From Chlamydia trachomatis (GTDB lineage Bacteria; Chlamydiota; Chlamydiia; Chlamydiales; 2-12-FULL-49-11), in the NCBI GenBank assembly GCA_945877885.1, contig CAMCSI010000019.1, positions 1-13,419 on the forward strand: a stretch of 13,419 nt of DNA. Reading direction: 5' to 3'. The stretch's first letter is position 1; each line of letters opens with the position of its first letter. Shown here piece by piece: positions 1-9,400 of the stretch. The notes below the pieces were generated by a model, which did not search any database, had not been told where the DNA came from, and saw nothing but the letters and a program-made list of their open reading frames with translations. A program made the position numbers and the translations under genes.

Positions 1-1
1 A

Positions 2-3000
2 ACTCTTGAGAGTGAGGATTTTTCCTTCAACCATCCCAAAGGGATGTGCGATCGATGCAAAGGACTTGGAATATGTGAGGATTTTAGCATTGATAAAATC
101 ATTGATCCTAATTTATCTATCAAAGAGGATATGTGTTTAATTGCCCCACAATATAATACGGTGAAATGGGGAAATGTCTACAAAAATCTTGCTAAGCTCT
201 ATGACTTTAAGCTTTCCACGCCATGGAAAAATCTTTCGAAAAAAGCGCAAAACGTCCTTTTGTTTGGAACAGAGGAAAAATGGATAAAAATGGATTTTAC
301 TCATCCTGATACCGGCTATAAATGGTCTGATTCTCTGGAATGGAAAGGGTTTGTAGGCATTGCTAAAGATCGGTTGAATGAATCAAGCTCTGATTCCTAT
401 AAAAACAAGGTCCATGAACTGATGGATATTTTTCCTTGTAGAGATTGTAAAGGGTCAAGGTTAAAGCCTTATCCATCGGCTGCAAAGTTTGCAAATAAGA
501 CAATAAATGAGTGGACAGCATTATCCGTTGAACAGTTTTTAGAGCAGCTTCATAAGGTAAAGCTTACAAAGGATCAAGCCCTTCTTTCAGAAGAGGTGAT
601 CAAAGAGATGAAATCCCGTCTAGCTTTTTTAATAGATACCGGTCTTTCTTATTTAACCATTGATAGAAACTCTCCAACACTTTCTGGTGGGGAGGCTCAA
701 AGGGTGCGTTTATCAGGGCTTATTGGATCTTCATTAACAGACGTTTTATATATTTTAGATGAACCATCCATTGGTCTTCATCCAAGTGACAATGTAAAGC
801 TGATTAAAACATTAAAAGCCTTACAACATCTTGGTAATACAATCATCGTTGTTGAACATGATGAAGAAACCATTTTAGCGTCCGATTCTGTGGTGGATAT
901 TGGCCCAAAAGCAGGTGTTTTAGGGGGAAAAATCCTTTTTTCTGGAAAGACAGAAGATTTTATCAAAGAGAAAAATTCCATCACCGCAAATTACTTATCT
1001 GGCAGAGAGTCCATCAAGATTCCAAAGAGACGAAAAATAGATCTAAATTATGCCATCACTGTTAAAAACGGCTCTCATAATAACCTTAAAAATGTCACCG
1101 TCTCCATCCCCCTTGGAGTGATGACAGCAATTACTGGAATATCGGGCTCTGGAAAGTCTTCCTTAATTACCGAGACCCTTTATCCTTATTTGAATAATAA
1201 ACTTCATAAAACGTCCCTTCCTGTGGGGAAACATGAGGCGATTTTAGGAGTTGAAAATATTGAAAAAGTTGTCTCGATCGATCAATCGCCCATTGGAAGA
1301 ACCCCAAGATCCAATCCTGCAACCTATGTAGGCTTATTTACTGATATCAGGGCTTTTTTTGCAAAGCTTCCTGCATCAAAGGCGGCAGGGTTTACAGAAG
1401 GGCGATTTAGCTTTAATGTAAAATCAGGATCATGCCCTCATTGTAGTGGTATAGGGTCTGTAAAAGTAGATATGGACTTTTTAGCCGATGTTTGGGTGAA
1501 GTGTGAGGAATGTGATGGAAAGCGTTTTGACGCCGGGACGCTTGCAATTACATACAAAGGGAAACATATTTCAGATGTGTTAGATATGTCAATGGAAGAG
1601 GCTGCCACATTTTTTGAAAACATCCCCACCCTTTCTAAAAAGCTCAATTTATTAGTAGAGATGGGCCTTGGTTATATTTCCTTAGGTCAATCTGCAGTTA
1701 CCCTATCAGGGGGAGAGGCTCAGAGAATAAAGCTTTCTTGCGAACTATTAACAAAGAAAAGTTCTAAGACATTGTATATTTTGGATGAACCCACCACAGG
1801 ACTTCACTTTTATGATATTGCAAAATTACTTAATATCCTTCAAGAGCTTGTAGAGGCTGGAAATAGTATTGCAGTAATTGAACATAACATGGATCTTGTA
1901 AAATGTTGTGATTATGTAATTGATATCGGGCCTCAAGGAGGAGATAAAGGTGGACAAATCATGGCAAAGGGCTCTCCTGAAGAAGTTGCAAAAACTTCCT
2001 CTCCCACAGCCTTCTATATCAAAGAAGCCCTAGGAAAGAAAAAGCTTCTTACAAACTCTACTTCAGTGGGATCTTTCGTACAAAAAAAAATCATCATCGA
2101 AGATGCCCATGAGCACAATTTGAAACATCTTTCCTTAGAAATTGAAAAAGGAAAAATTTCGGTATTTGCAGGCCCTTCTGGATCGGGAAAAACAAGCCTT
2201 GCCTACAACACCATTTTTTGCGAAGCACAAAGACGTTTTGTGGAAACCCTTCCCCCTTTTACACGAAGATTTGTAAAAGCCATGCCAAAGCCAAAATATG
2301 GGAAAATGTTAAACTTATCCCCTACTGTAGCTATCGAGCAGCGTATGCGTAGTATGAATCCAAGATCCACCCTCGGAACAGTAACAGAAGCCTATGATCA
2401 TTTAAGGCTCCTTTATACACATCTAGGAAAACCTTTTTGCCCAGAGACCGGTTATCCTATTGTACAAATTACCCCCTCGTTTATTGTGGATCAATATAAA
2501 GATCTTCCTGATAAAACAAAAATCACCATTTTATCCCCCATTGATACAAAAGAAATTTTAGATTTTGATGAATGGAAAAGTCGATTTTTAGCCGCAGGAT
2601 TTATTCGCATTCGCTTAAATGGGGAAATCTACGAATTAGATGAAACCATCCCCTATCGCCGCCTGCGTAAAAATAAGTTAGAGCTTGTTATTGATAGACT
2701 TATTTATTCAAAAACATCACTTTCTCACATGTTATCTAGTATTGAGCTTGCCATACGTTATTCTAGTAATGAAGTGGTAGTTATTGCTGGGGAAAGTGAG
2801 CTTTACTATAACTTATCATTTTCTGTAAAAGAGACAGGGAAATCCTTTCCAAAGATCACCCACCATACCTTTTCGTTTAACCATTTTGAAGGACAGTGTG
2901 AATATTGCTCAGGACTTGGAATACTCATTGATATTGATGAGGAAATGTATGAATATTTTGGAACAGGAAAAGAGGAAATATGTCCAGAATGTAAAGGGGG

Positions 3001-4564
3001 AAGATTAAATCCCCTTGCCTCAGCTGTCTTGCTTGATGGACTTTCTCTACCAAAGCTATGCGATCTTTCTTTAAAAGAGGCAAAAGCTTTTATTGCAAAC
3101 ATCCCATTTTCAGAGGTGGTAAAAGAGCCCTTAGAAAACCTTGTGTCCACACTTACCTTTTTAAATGATATTGGTCTGCACTACCTTTCAATGGGACGAA
3201 TGACAAAAACACTAAGTACTGGTGAGGTGCAAAGAGTAAGGCTTGCAAAAGAGCTCCATAAAGAGCTTACAGGGGCCTGTTATATCCTTGATGAGCCGAC
3301 AACCGGCCTACATCCTGAAAATAATGAGCAGCTTAACAACTCCCTTTTGAAAATGAAAGAGCGTGGCAATACCATAATCATTGTCGAACACGATCCCCTT
3401 ACCATGAAAATTGCAGATGAAATTTTTGATTTTGGACCAGGCTGTGGTAAACATGGTGGAAAAATTGTTGCCAAAGGAACTTATGAAGACATTTTAAAAG
3501 ATAAACATTCGGTAACTGGCCCCTACCTATCAAAGAAAAAAGTGCTTAAACGGGAAACTAACCCTGTTGTGGCTAAAAACTTCCTTGAAGTGACAAATGC
3601 AACTATTCATAATATCAAAAATCTTCATGTAAATATTTCGCTCGATGGAATCACCGTATTTACAGGAGTGTCAGGTGCTGGTAAAACCTCCCTTGTGATC
3701 GATCTTTTACATGATCACTTAGAAGAAAATCTAAAAAAGGGAAAACCTTCCAATAAATTAGAGAAAAAAAATTGCACGATAATTGGCGCAAAAATACTGT
3801 CTAAAATCCTACACATCAATCAAACCGCTGTGTCCCTTTCCTCAAGATCCGATATCTCTACCTATTTAGATATCCTTACCCCTCTTCGAACCTTTTTCGC
3901 CGCTTTGCCCGAGGCTAAAATAAAAGGTCTAAAACCAGGGGCTTTTAGCTTTAATAGCGCCTTAGGTCATTGTAAACGGTGTAAAGGACATGGTCATGAA
4001 TGGATTGATTTACATTTCCTTCCCCCTGTAAAGCTTAAATGCACCTCCTGTGATGGTCTTCGACTAAACCCCCTTAGCCTTTCAATTAAATACAAAGGAC
4101 TTTCCATCTCTGAACTCCTTGCATGCGATGTGGCAAAGGCGGTAGAGCTATTTCCCCCATTGCCAAAGATCCAAAAAGCCCTTGCCATGATGATCAGCAC
4201 AGGACTGGATCACCTAAATCTTAACCGAAGGGTAAAAACCCTCTCTGGTGGAGAGGCTTCAAGATTAAAAATTGCCAAAGAGCTTACCAATAAGGATCTC
4301 GGCCATACCCTCTATATCTTTGATGAACCAAGCACAGGCCTTCATTTCACCGATATTGAACTGCTTTTACGCCTTTTTGACACCCTACTTTCCAAAGGGC
4401 ACGGTATTTGGATTATCGAACACAATACAGATATTATAAATAACAGCGACTACGTGATCGATCTTGGCCCGGGTGGGGGTTTTGAGGGCGGAAAAATCGT
4501 AGATAGGGGCCCTCTTGCCCAGGTAAAAGCTAATAAAAAAGCCCTAATCACTAAATATCTCTGA
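2..4564 (+). CDS. uvrA: UvrA, tandem-duplicated excinuclease ABC subunit A (5' end outside window)
   Basis: DNA-damage recognition ATPase of nucleotide excision repair; it loads UvrB at lesions. The frame is open from base 2, so the first in-frame ATG (base 44) is internal; 1520 residues are visible. Numbering from base 2, unit 1 lacks its N-terminal Walker A but shows the FSFN-x-P-x-G-x-C-x-x-C zinc region (C16, C19), LSGGE 227 and DEPSIGLH. ABC2 has Walker A GISGSGKSS 379, zinc finger C478/C481-X19-C501/C504, LSGGE 568 and DEPTTGLH. A second complete UvrA unit follows: Walker A GPSGSGKTS 724, C966/C969, signature LSTGE 1071, Walker A GVSGAGKTS 1222, zinc finger C1324/C1327-X19-C1347/C1350, LSGGE 1414 and DEPSTGLH. 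Ordinary UvrA is about 940 aa and dimerises; a double-length chain is known in Chlamydiae. In ABC3, LSTGE replaces LSGGE, and the first CxxC of the N-terminal zinc knuckle is absent before FSFN, suggesting divergence of that module. The SRP RNA promoter begins nine bases after the stop. Confidence 0.96.
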   Translation, partial: TLESEDFSFNHPKGMCDRCKGLGICEDFSIDKIIDPNLSIKEDMCLIAPQYNTVKWGNVYKNLAKLYDFKLSTPWKNLSKKAQNVLLFGTEEKWIKMDFTHPDTGYKWSDSLEWKGFVGIAKDRLNESSSDSYKNKVHELMDIFPCRDCKGSRLKPYPSAAKFANKTINEWTALSVEQFLEQLHKVKLTKDQALLSEEVIKEMKSRLAFLIDTGLSYLTIDRNSPTLSGGEAQRVRLSGLIGSSLTDVLYILDEPSIGLHPSDNVKLIKTLKALQHLGNTIIVVEHDEETILASDSVVDIGPKAGVLGGKILFSGKTEDFIKEKNSITANYLSGRESIKIPKRRKIDLNYAITVKNGSHNNLKNVTVSIPLGVMTAITGISGSGKSSLITETLYPYLNNKLHKTSLPVGKHEAILGVENIEKVVSIDQSPIGRTPRSNPATYVGLFTDIRAFFAKLPASKAAGFTEGRFSFNVKSGSCPHCSGIGSVKVDMDFLADVWVKCEECDGKRFDAGTLAITYKGKHISDVLDMSMEEAATFFENIPTLSKKLNLLVEMGLGYISLGQSAVTLSGGEAQRIKLSCELLTKKSSKTLYILDEPTTGLHFYDIAKLLNILQELVEAGNSIAVIEHNMDLVKCCDYVIDIGPQGGDKGGQIMAKGSPEEVAKTSSPTAFYIKEALGKKKLLTNSTSVGSFVQKKIIIEDAHEHNLKHLSLEIEKGKISVFAGPSGSGKTSLAYNTIFCEAQRRFVETLPPFTRRFVKAMPKPKYGKMLNLSPTVAIEQRMRSMNPRSTLGTVTEAYDHLRLLYTHLGKPFCPETGYPIVQITPSFIVDQYKDLPDKTKITILSPIDTKEILDFDEWKSRFLAAGFIRIRLNGEIYELDETIPYRRLRKNKLELVIDRLIYSKTSLSHMLSSIELAIRYSSNEVVVIAGESELYYNLSFSVKETGKSFPKITHHTFSFNHFEGQCEYCSGLGILIDIDEEMYEYFGTGKEEICPECKGGRLNPLASAVLLDGLSLPKLCDLSLKEAKAFIANIPFSEVVKEPLENLVSTLTFLNDIGLHYLSMGRMTKTLSTGEVQRVRLAKELHKELTGACYILDEPTTGLHPENNEQLNNSLLKMKERGNTIIIVEHDPLTMKIADEIFDFGPGCGKHGGKIVAKGTYEDILKDKHSVTGPYLSKKKVLKRETNPVVAKNFLEVTNATIHNIKNLHVNISLDGITVFTGVSGAGKTSLVIDLLHDHLEENLKKGKPSNKLEKKNCTIIGAKILSKILHINQTAVSLSSRSDISTYLDILTPLRTFFAALPEAKIKGLKPGAFSFNSALGHCKRCKGHGHEWIDLHFLPPVKLKCTSCDGLRLNPLSLSIKYKGLSISELLACDVAKAVELFPPLPKIQKALAMMISTGLDHLNLNRRVKTLSGGEASRLKIAKELTNKDLGHTLYIFDEPSTGLHFTDIELLLRLFDTLLSKGHGIWIIEHNTDIINNSDYVIDLGPGGGFEGGKIVDRGPLAQVKANKKALITKYL

Positions 4565-4572
4565 TCTAGCCC

Positions 4573-4601
4573 TTGCCTAAAAGCATCCTTCTTGCTATAA
4601 T
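4573..4601 (+). promoter_or_regulatory. Promoter of the SRP RNA gene
   Basis: TTGCCT (4573-4578) and a perfect TATAAT (4596-4601) are separated by 17 bases. A TG one base upstream of the -10 makes it an extended -10 promoter. It lies between the uvrA stop and the RNA gene, and the predicted start falls at about 4608-4610, where the RNA's closing helix begins. This is the strongest sigma-70-type promoter in the window, as expected for an abundant stable RNA. Confidence 0.85.
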
Positions 4602-4609
4602 TTAACCTT

Positions 4610-4703
4610 GCTGGGGACCTTATGGAATAGGCCTTACGAATCAGGTCAGGACCGGAAGGTAGCAGCCTTAAGAAAGTAGTTTTTGTCGTAAGTACTCTCC
4701 AGC
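4610..4703 (+). ncRNA. ffs: Small bacterial signal recognition particle RNA (4.5S type)
   Basis: RNA scaffold of the signal recognition particle; it binds Ffh and takes ribosomes making membrane proteins to FtsY. The diagnostic domain IV is present at about 4644-4666: GTCAGGACC, a GGAA tetraloop (4654-4657), then GGTAGCAGCC. Next to the tetraloop the pair is A-T, where I recall U-A in E. coli, so pairing is kept. A second helix is CTTACGA (4633-4639) with TCGTAAG (4686-4692). The closing helix pairs 4610-4617 with 4696-4703 (one G-U). Six T residues follow directly (4704-4709), a likely intrinsic termination site. At about 94 nt this is the short form without an Alu domain. Exact ends are inferred from the closing helix. 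Confidence 0.95.
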
Positions 4704-4740
4704 TTTTTTACCTATATTTTTTTAGAGATTACATAAAATT

Positions 4741-5019
4741 ATGACACCAGCATTATTTACCCCTTCTCTTCAACCTTTGAATTCGGACCTAGAAAATTCG
4801 GGTTATATTAGATTACTTTTGACAGATTATTTTTCTGAACTTTTATTTGAATCTTCAATAACCGCATATGGGTATTATTTAAGTCATCTCATTCATAATG
4901 AATTACCTAGGATGAACCGTAGCGCTATTATCAATGCTGCTTTAGCTTTTACAATAAGTGCCTACCTTTCTCCAAGGGCATGCCTGTTTTTTACAACAGG
5001 CTTCTTCTTTGGTCGTTAA
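4741..5019 (+). CDS. Doubtful small hypothetical protein, 92 aa
   Basis: Open frame of 92 codons starting 37 bases after the SRP RNA. I do not recognise it. The N-terminal two thirds is polar to mixed; the last 30 residues are hydrophobic and rich in Phe, Ala and Ile (about residues 63-91), which could be a membrane segment. Against it: no convincing Shine-Dalgarno stands before the ATG (the nearest purine run, AGAG, is about 14 bases away), no promoter is evident apart from read-through from the SRP RNA, and a hairpin followed by a T-rich run lies inside the last codons, so a transcript ending there would lack the stop codon. It could be a genuine lineage-specific small protein, a remnant of a larger gene, or a chance ORF. 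Confidence 0.35.
   Translation: MTPALFTPSLQPLNSDLENSGYIRLLLTDYFSELLFESSITAYGYYLSHLIHNELPRMNRSAIINAALAFTISAYLSPRACLFFTTGFFFGR
4982..5010 (+). terminator. Terminator-like hairpin at the end of the 92-codon ORF
   Basis: GCCTGTT (4982-4988) and AACAGGC (4995-5001) form a perfect 7-bp stem around a 6-base loop, followed by TTCTTCTTT. The T-rich side is on the plus strand only, so it would stop rightward transcription coming from the SRP RNA region before it meets the converging beta-barrel gene. It lies inside the preceding ORF, before that ORF's stop at 5017-5019. Confidence 0.5.
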
Positions 5020-5075
5020 AAAACCATTTTTAGCGTACAAATGTAATTACGCAAGAGGTCTATTGAAAAGCTATT

Positions 5076-6128
5076 TTATATATGAATTCCTAAGCCAATC
5101 AGTGCTGATCCTAGTAAGATGCTACCACAGGTACTTACATTTAACAGGTTTTTTTGAGTAATTTGTATACTTGTAGGACTTATTCCATGAACATAAAGGA
5201 AATTTCCTCCTGCAAACAGATACATGTTTCCAAGATGAAACTCAAATTTTGGGGTAGCCTCTGCAGCATAACCCATCGCCGCCTTGACTCTATCCATATC
5301 TTCAAACGAGGTGGTAACTCTTGGATGATTTGGATTGGTCGATTCTTCGGAATAAAATATTTTTATCTGATAATCCAAAATATCGCCTAAAATCGCCCCC
5401 TTCACGAGACATTCAAAATAAAGTTTTTTGGTGATCCTATAGCGCATAATCCCACCAATTTGCGCCCCAATAAATCTATTCCTATTATTTAGGTAAAGGG
5501 TTCCAATCGGATCTAAAGAAGGATCAACCACCCCATCATCCCCTTCCATAGGCCCTGTTAAATTCATTGAATTTTCACTTTGAATCCCTCTAAGACCAAA
5601 AATTACCGATACGGAAAAGTAGTCATAATATCTTGGGGATAAGTGTTTTAAGTAATTCAACTCTACGCTATTAAAGTGTTCATGGTAAGTCACATCGATA
5701 TGAGAAAATGACATAAAATCATTGGAAAGAAGGTATGGACCCTGAGCAAAGGGGGAAATAGAGGTTCCCACCTGGTCTCTTCCTTCCACTACTGTCTTGT
5801 TAAACTCCCATTCATAGAGCCCTTGAAAGATCCCCTCTACAGAACCCCACCTATTTGCTGATAAATCAGCCCTTGCCCTTAACCCTGGGGCATAGGTGTT
5901 GTTTAACCCCTGATTAGGATGAAAAAGACCATGTTCTAAGGTCTTAATACCGGGATCTTCGTCTCCATGATCATGAACAGTCCAAACAATGGGATCACCA
6001 AGTAAACAATTTCGCCACGACGGAGCATACCCAGCCTCCACATAAAGGCCTACCCCAGCAGGGGATAAATAGGTGATATTTCCAAATACGCTTGAAACAA
6101 AGCAAATATATAATAGAAAACGATACAT
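5076..6128 (-). CDS. Putative exported outer-membrane beta-barrel protein
   Basis: 350 residues. The N-terminus is a short hydrophobic signal peptide (about residues 1-16, likely cleaved after SSVFG). The mature part is rich in Gly, Tyr, Phe and Asn and shows alternating polar/hydrophobic stretches typical of beta strands, such as FSVSVIFGLRGI (about 173-184), FIGAQIGGIMRYRI and FEFHLGNMYLFAGGNF, with polar loops between them. This pattern suggests an outer-membrane barrel, possibly of the BBP7-like or major-outer-membrane-porin-like sets found in environmental chlamydiae; I cannot name the family with certainty. It ends in GLGIHI rather than the usual terminal Phe, so the BAM recognition signal is not classical. 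No Shine-Dalgarno precedes the ATG, and the leader predicted from the promoter is only about 17 bases. It is transcribed divergently from the 1067-aa orphan. Confidence 0.75.
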   Translation of the reverse strand: MYRFLLYICFVSSVFGNITYLSPAGVGLYVEAGYAPSWRNCLLGDPIVWTVHDHGDEDPGIKTLEHGLFHPNQGLNNTYAPGLRARADLSANRWGSVEGIFQGLYEWEFNKTVVEGRDQVGTSISPFAQGPYLLSNDFMSFSHIDVTYHEHFNSVELNYLKHLSPRYYDYFSVSVIFGLRGIQSENSMNLTGPMEGDDGVVDPSLDPIGTLYLNNRNRFIGAQIGGIMRYRITKKLYFECLVKGAILGDILDYQIKIFYSEESTNPNHPRVTTSFEDMDRVKAAMGYAAEATPKFEFHLGNMYLFAGGNFLYVHGISPTSIQITQKNLLNVSTCGSILLGSALIGLGIHI

Positions 6129-6151
6129 AAAATTTATAGTACTTTATTAAA

Positions 6152-6180
6152 AAAATATTTGCACCACCTTTTGTTGTCAA
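6152..6180 (-). promoter_or_regulatory. Promoter of the beta-barrel gene
   Basis: Read on the minus strand, a perfect TTGACA -35 box (6180-6175) is followed after 17 bases by TATTTT (6157-6152). Transcription would start near 6145, leaving a leader of about 17 bases before the ATG at 6128. The perfect -35 and ideal spacing argue for a real sigma-70-type promoter despite the imperfect -10. Confidence 0.6.
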
Positions 6181-6325
6181 ATTATTATTTAAATTAAAGT
6201 TAAATCTCAACTATAAAATTTAAAATAGGTCAATTATAATTATTATTAATATAATTTTAAGTAATAAAATATTTATTACGCTACTAAATAGATCTAAAAT
6301 CTTTCTAATTAATAGTTATTCTGCT

Positions 6326-6331
6326 TATACT
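6326..6331 (+). promoter_or_regulatory. Possible -10 box for the 1067-aa gene
   Basis: TATACT matches the -10 consensus at five of six positions and would start transcription near 6338, giving a leader of about 97 bases. The sequence 17 bases upstream (TTCTAA) is a poor -35, so the site could need an activator or be fortuitous. Confidence 0.3.
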
Positions 6332-6423
6332 AGATGGGTACACAAAATGGATGTATTGAAAATATTAGAAAATAAATCGCAATAAAAGAGCTTTATTTTC
6401 GTTCATCCTTAAACCCTACCTTT

Positions 6424-6428
6424 GGAGG
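6424..6428 (+). promoter_or_regulatory. Shine-Dalgarno that fixes the GTG start of the 1067-aa gene
   Basis: GGAGG is followed after six bases by GTG at 6435. This is one of the strongest ribosome binding sites in the window and decides for the GTG start. The first in-frame ATG lies about 35 codons downstream. Confidence 0.85.
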
Positions 6429-6434
6429 TAACAC

Positions 6435-9400
6435 GTGTTAGCAGCAGGTAATAATGGAAATACAGGACTAAATCATCCACAAGATAGGGCTAATAATTAT
6501 TGGCAAACCCTAGGAAGATATGTGCAATTTCCTTTAAGAAAGATGTCCACTCTTTCTCAAACTGTCAGACAGAAGATATCTGAGGTAGCGAATAATTTTT
6601 TTAAAAATACTAAGAGGGAATTGCAACAACTTCCAAGCAAAGGTTTCCAAGCGGTAATAGGCATGGGGAGCAATTACATTGCGAATAAAGTGGCTAGAGA
6701 AGCCATTACATCCTTTGTGGGGCCGCTTTTACAAAAACTATGGGGGCTTCAAACAGGGCCGGTCGAAAAAAAACTTATTCAAGAACGTCTTGATCTAATC
6801 ACCCCCTACCGTCTTGAAAATGAGCCTAAAAATTTATTAATTAATCTTCTTCAATTTCCAGAAGATATACAAATAGAAGGGATGGAGATCCCCCCTGCTC
6901 TGCGATCAATATACGAAAATATCACCGGTACAGAAGTGATTTATCTTACTTCTGCGGCAAATGGTGCAGATTGTGATGATAATAAACCAATATATGAAAA
7001 AATGAAATCTCCAGCTGTGAATAAAAAGGTGGAAGAATTTGCAAATTGGCTTCTAGAGAAACATGAATTTGAGATCGCTGCTGAATCCCAATTTTCAAAA
7101 GAACTAGATGGACCTTTAACTAATAAGCAAAAAATTGAACGTGAGACTGCTATTGCTACAGAAATTCTCACTTTAAAAGGGATTTATAAGCTTTTTGAGA
7201 GCTCTGGTGGAGTTGCTGAACCCTTTGAAACAATCTTAGAACTGATGACCAAATCTCAAGGTGAGTTAAAGGGAAATATCAAAGTAAGTTGTAAGCTATT
7301 TCTTGATACATTAAAAGAAAGTATGCGTGTGGTTGGCAAAACAAATTTTATGGCACGTGGCTTTATTGGCGATATTTTACTGCCAGCTGTTGCAAATACA
7401 GTTGTTGAAATGAGCTTAAATAGTACAAGCAAGTTTTTTAGTGCTACAAGGAAAAAAATTGGAGAGCAACTTGCCTCCGATGGAAATAAAGGTGCCGGAA
7501 ATATTGTACTATTAGACCAGTTTTCAGCCCTGTTTAATAAAGTCTCAGATGCAATCGATGCTCATGTTTCTGGGGCAGCAATGTCCTCTTCTACTCTTAT
7601 CACAAAAGAAGAATTTATTAATAAAACAGTTGCTGGTGACCCTAAAGAGACGCTAAAGTCTTATGAAAATTTAACAAACGTTTTTGTCGATACCTTTTGT
7701 CCTACACCTTTAAACGCCGCTGGCAAGCTTGCTAAAACACGATCCGAGCTAATGGAAAAATTAACTGGTCCTGAACTTTTTGGTGCAAAAAAGATTTTAA
7801 TGACCCCATTATATGCTATTGCAATTGCTGTGATGTGGATAGTTGAGTATGTATTTGTAAGATGGGTAGAGTGGTGTGTGAATAAAATTATAACAGCTCT
7901 TGTAAAAAAATCTGCAAACGATGCAAAAATTGTAGAGTCATTAGTCAATTCCACAGTAGATGCTATCACAGGTAAAAATAATGGTGGCCGCGGTACAGAG
8001 CTTATGGATACTCTCATTGAAGAAGTCTTAAATCTTGCCAACCGTGCAATTAGTGAGGAACTAAAAGAAGATAGCTCAGCTGCGATTGTGCCAACACTTT
8101 CACCGGAGGAAAATAAAGCCTCCAAAGAGTTTGTAAGATCTTTTTTTGAAGCAATCAATAAATATAGTTCCACAAATGAACCTACCTTAGAAGAAAGAAT
8201 TAAAACATTACTTAAACCCCTTACATCCATGGGAATAAGCATAAGTTTTGATAAGATTCTTGATCTACTTGCTCCGCATATTCATAAACTATATAAAGAG
8301 ATAACAACAGAAGATAAGTTAGATGAGCTTACTGTTCTTGGGCTTAAAGCCTTAAATAAGACTTTACAAAGAACAGAGGATGTTACAAAAGTCACTCAAA
8401 CAGAACTTAACGAAAGAAAAAAAGAAGAACAGGAAAGAAAAGTTAGAATCGGTAGCCAGATTGAATTGTTAAGTAAACAGCTATTTAGTCTTACTAAAAA
8501 AGCTATTGTCACCGATGTTGCAGATGTGAAATTTAACGATAGTAATAATATTTTAAAAGAATTTGTACTCGAGTTCAAAGACACCAATGAGGCGTTATTA
8601 AGTATTATCAAGGATATTGATAAAGATGAAATTTCCGTAGAAAGTAAAATTGTGTTGATAGATCTACTTATTGATAAAACGGTTGAATTTAAGACAAAAA
8701 TTTCTACTATGGCTTCTTCAAAATCCATTAATACTGATTTACAAAATATTCTTGGCCAATCCTATCATAAGCTTACGGAAATAATAGGATTACTTCGTAA
8801 AACCGAGATAAGCTTTAATTCTGCGGCTGTTACTGAGGACGAAAAACGTTTAATCCAAAGAATTAGTGGACTACCACCTCAAGATTCATCATCGCTAAAA
8901 ATGCAAATAAATGAAATTCTGGCAGATTATAAGGGGCTAGCTAAAGAAAAGAATCATCTTACTCAGATACGAATAAAAAAAGATTTGGCGCACATCAATG
9001 AGATAATCGAAGAAAAAAATCAAAGAGAAGAGGTTTTTAACTATTATCAAGCTGCACAGGCTCTACTTAACCAAATTCATCCTAAGATATCAGATGAAGT
9101 CCTAAGAAAAAGTTATATGGAAATTGTATATAATTTCAAACCAAAGGCAATGCCACTTACACTCTGGAATGAGCTTCAAGAGTTGATTAGATCTAAAGAA
9201 GCAGGCTTTAGTCAACGAAAGAAGAAAATGGCAGAGGAGTTAGGGGCTTTTTTTAAAGATGCAAATGCCCAAGTGATATTATGTTCCGACAAACTAAATG
9301 TTTTAGTGGGTAATATTAAAACATTAGCAAAAGACTATAATGATAATTTTATTAATTTCAAAGAGGCTGATGTACCGAAATTTAAGAAAGAGATGGAAGG

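Larger units (their letters stand above)
6129..6434. other. 306-bp AT-rich divergent intergenic region
   Basis: Separates the leftward beta-barrel gene from the rightward 1067-aa orphan gene. It holds the barrel promoter (6152-6180), a very AT-rich core (about 6181-6320) in which I see no gene, a possible rightward -10, and a leader of about 95 bases. The leader contains a 12-codon ATG frame (6347-6385) and a small hairpin, AATAAA/TTTATT, around 6381-6397 that overlaps its stop. No RNA gene or known riboswitch is recognisable. Confidence 0.6.

Noticed and set aside
5154..5390. Plus-strand ORF of 78 codons and the overlapping 4958-5161 frame
   Set aside because: Both are shadows overlapping the barrel gene or the 92-codon ORF, without ribosome binding sites or protein-like patterns.
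7661..8242. 193-codon minus-strand ORF inside the 1067-aa gene
   Set aside because: Antisense shadow of a long coding frame; no start signals, and composition (Ser, Phe, Leu, Thr) typical of the reverse of a Lys/Glu-rich helical protein.
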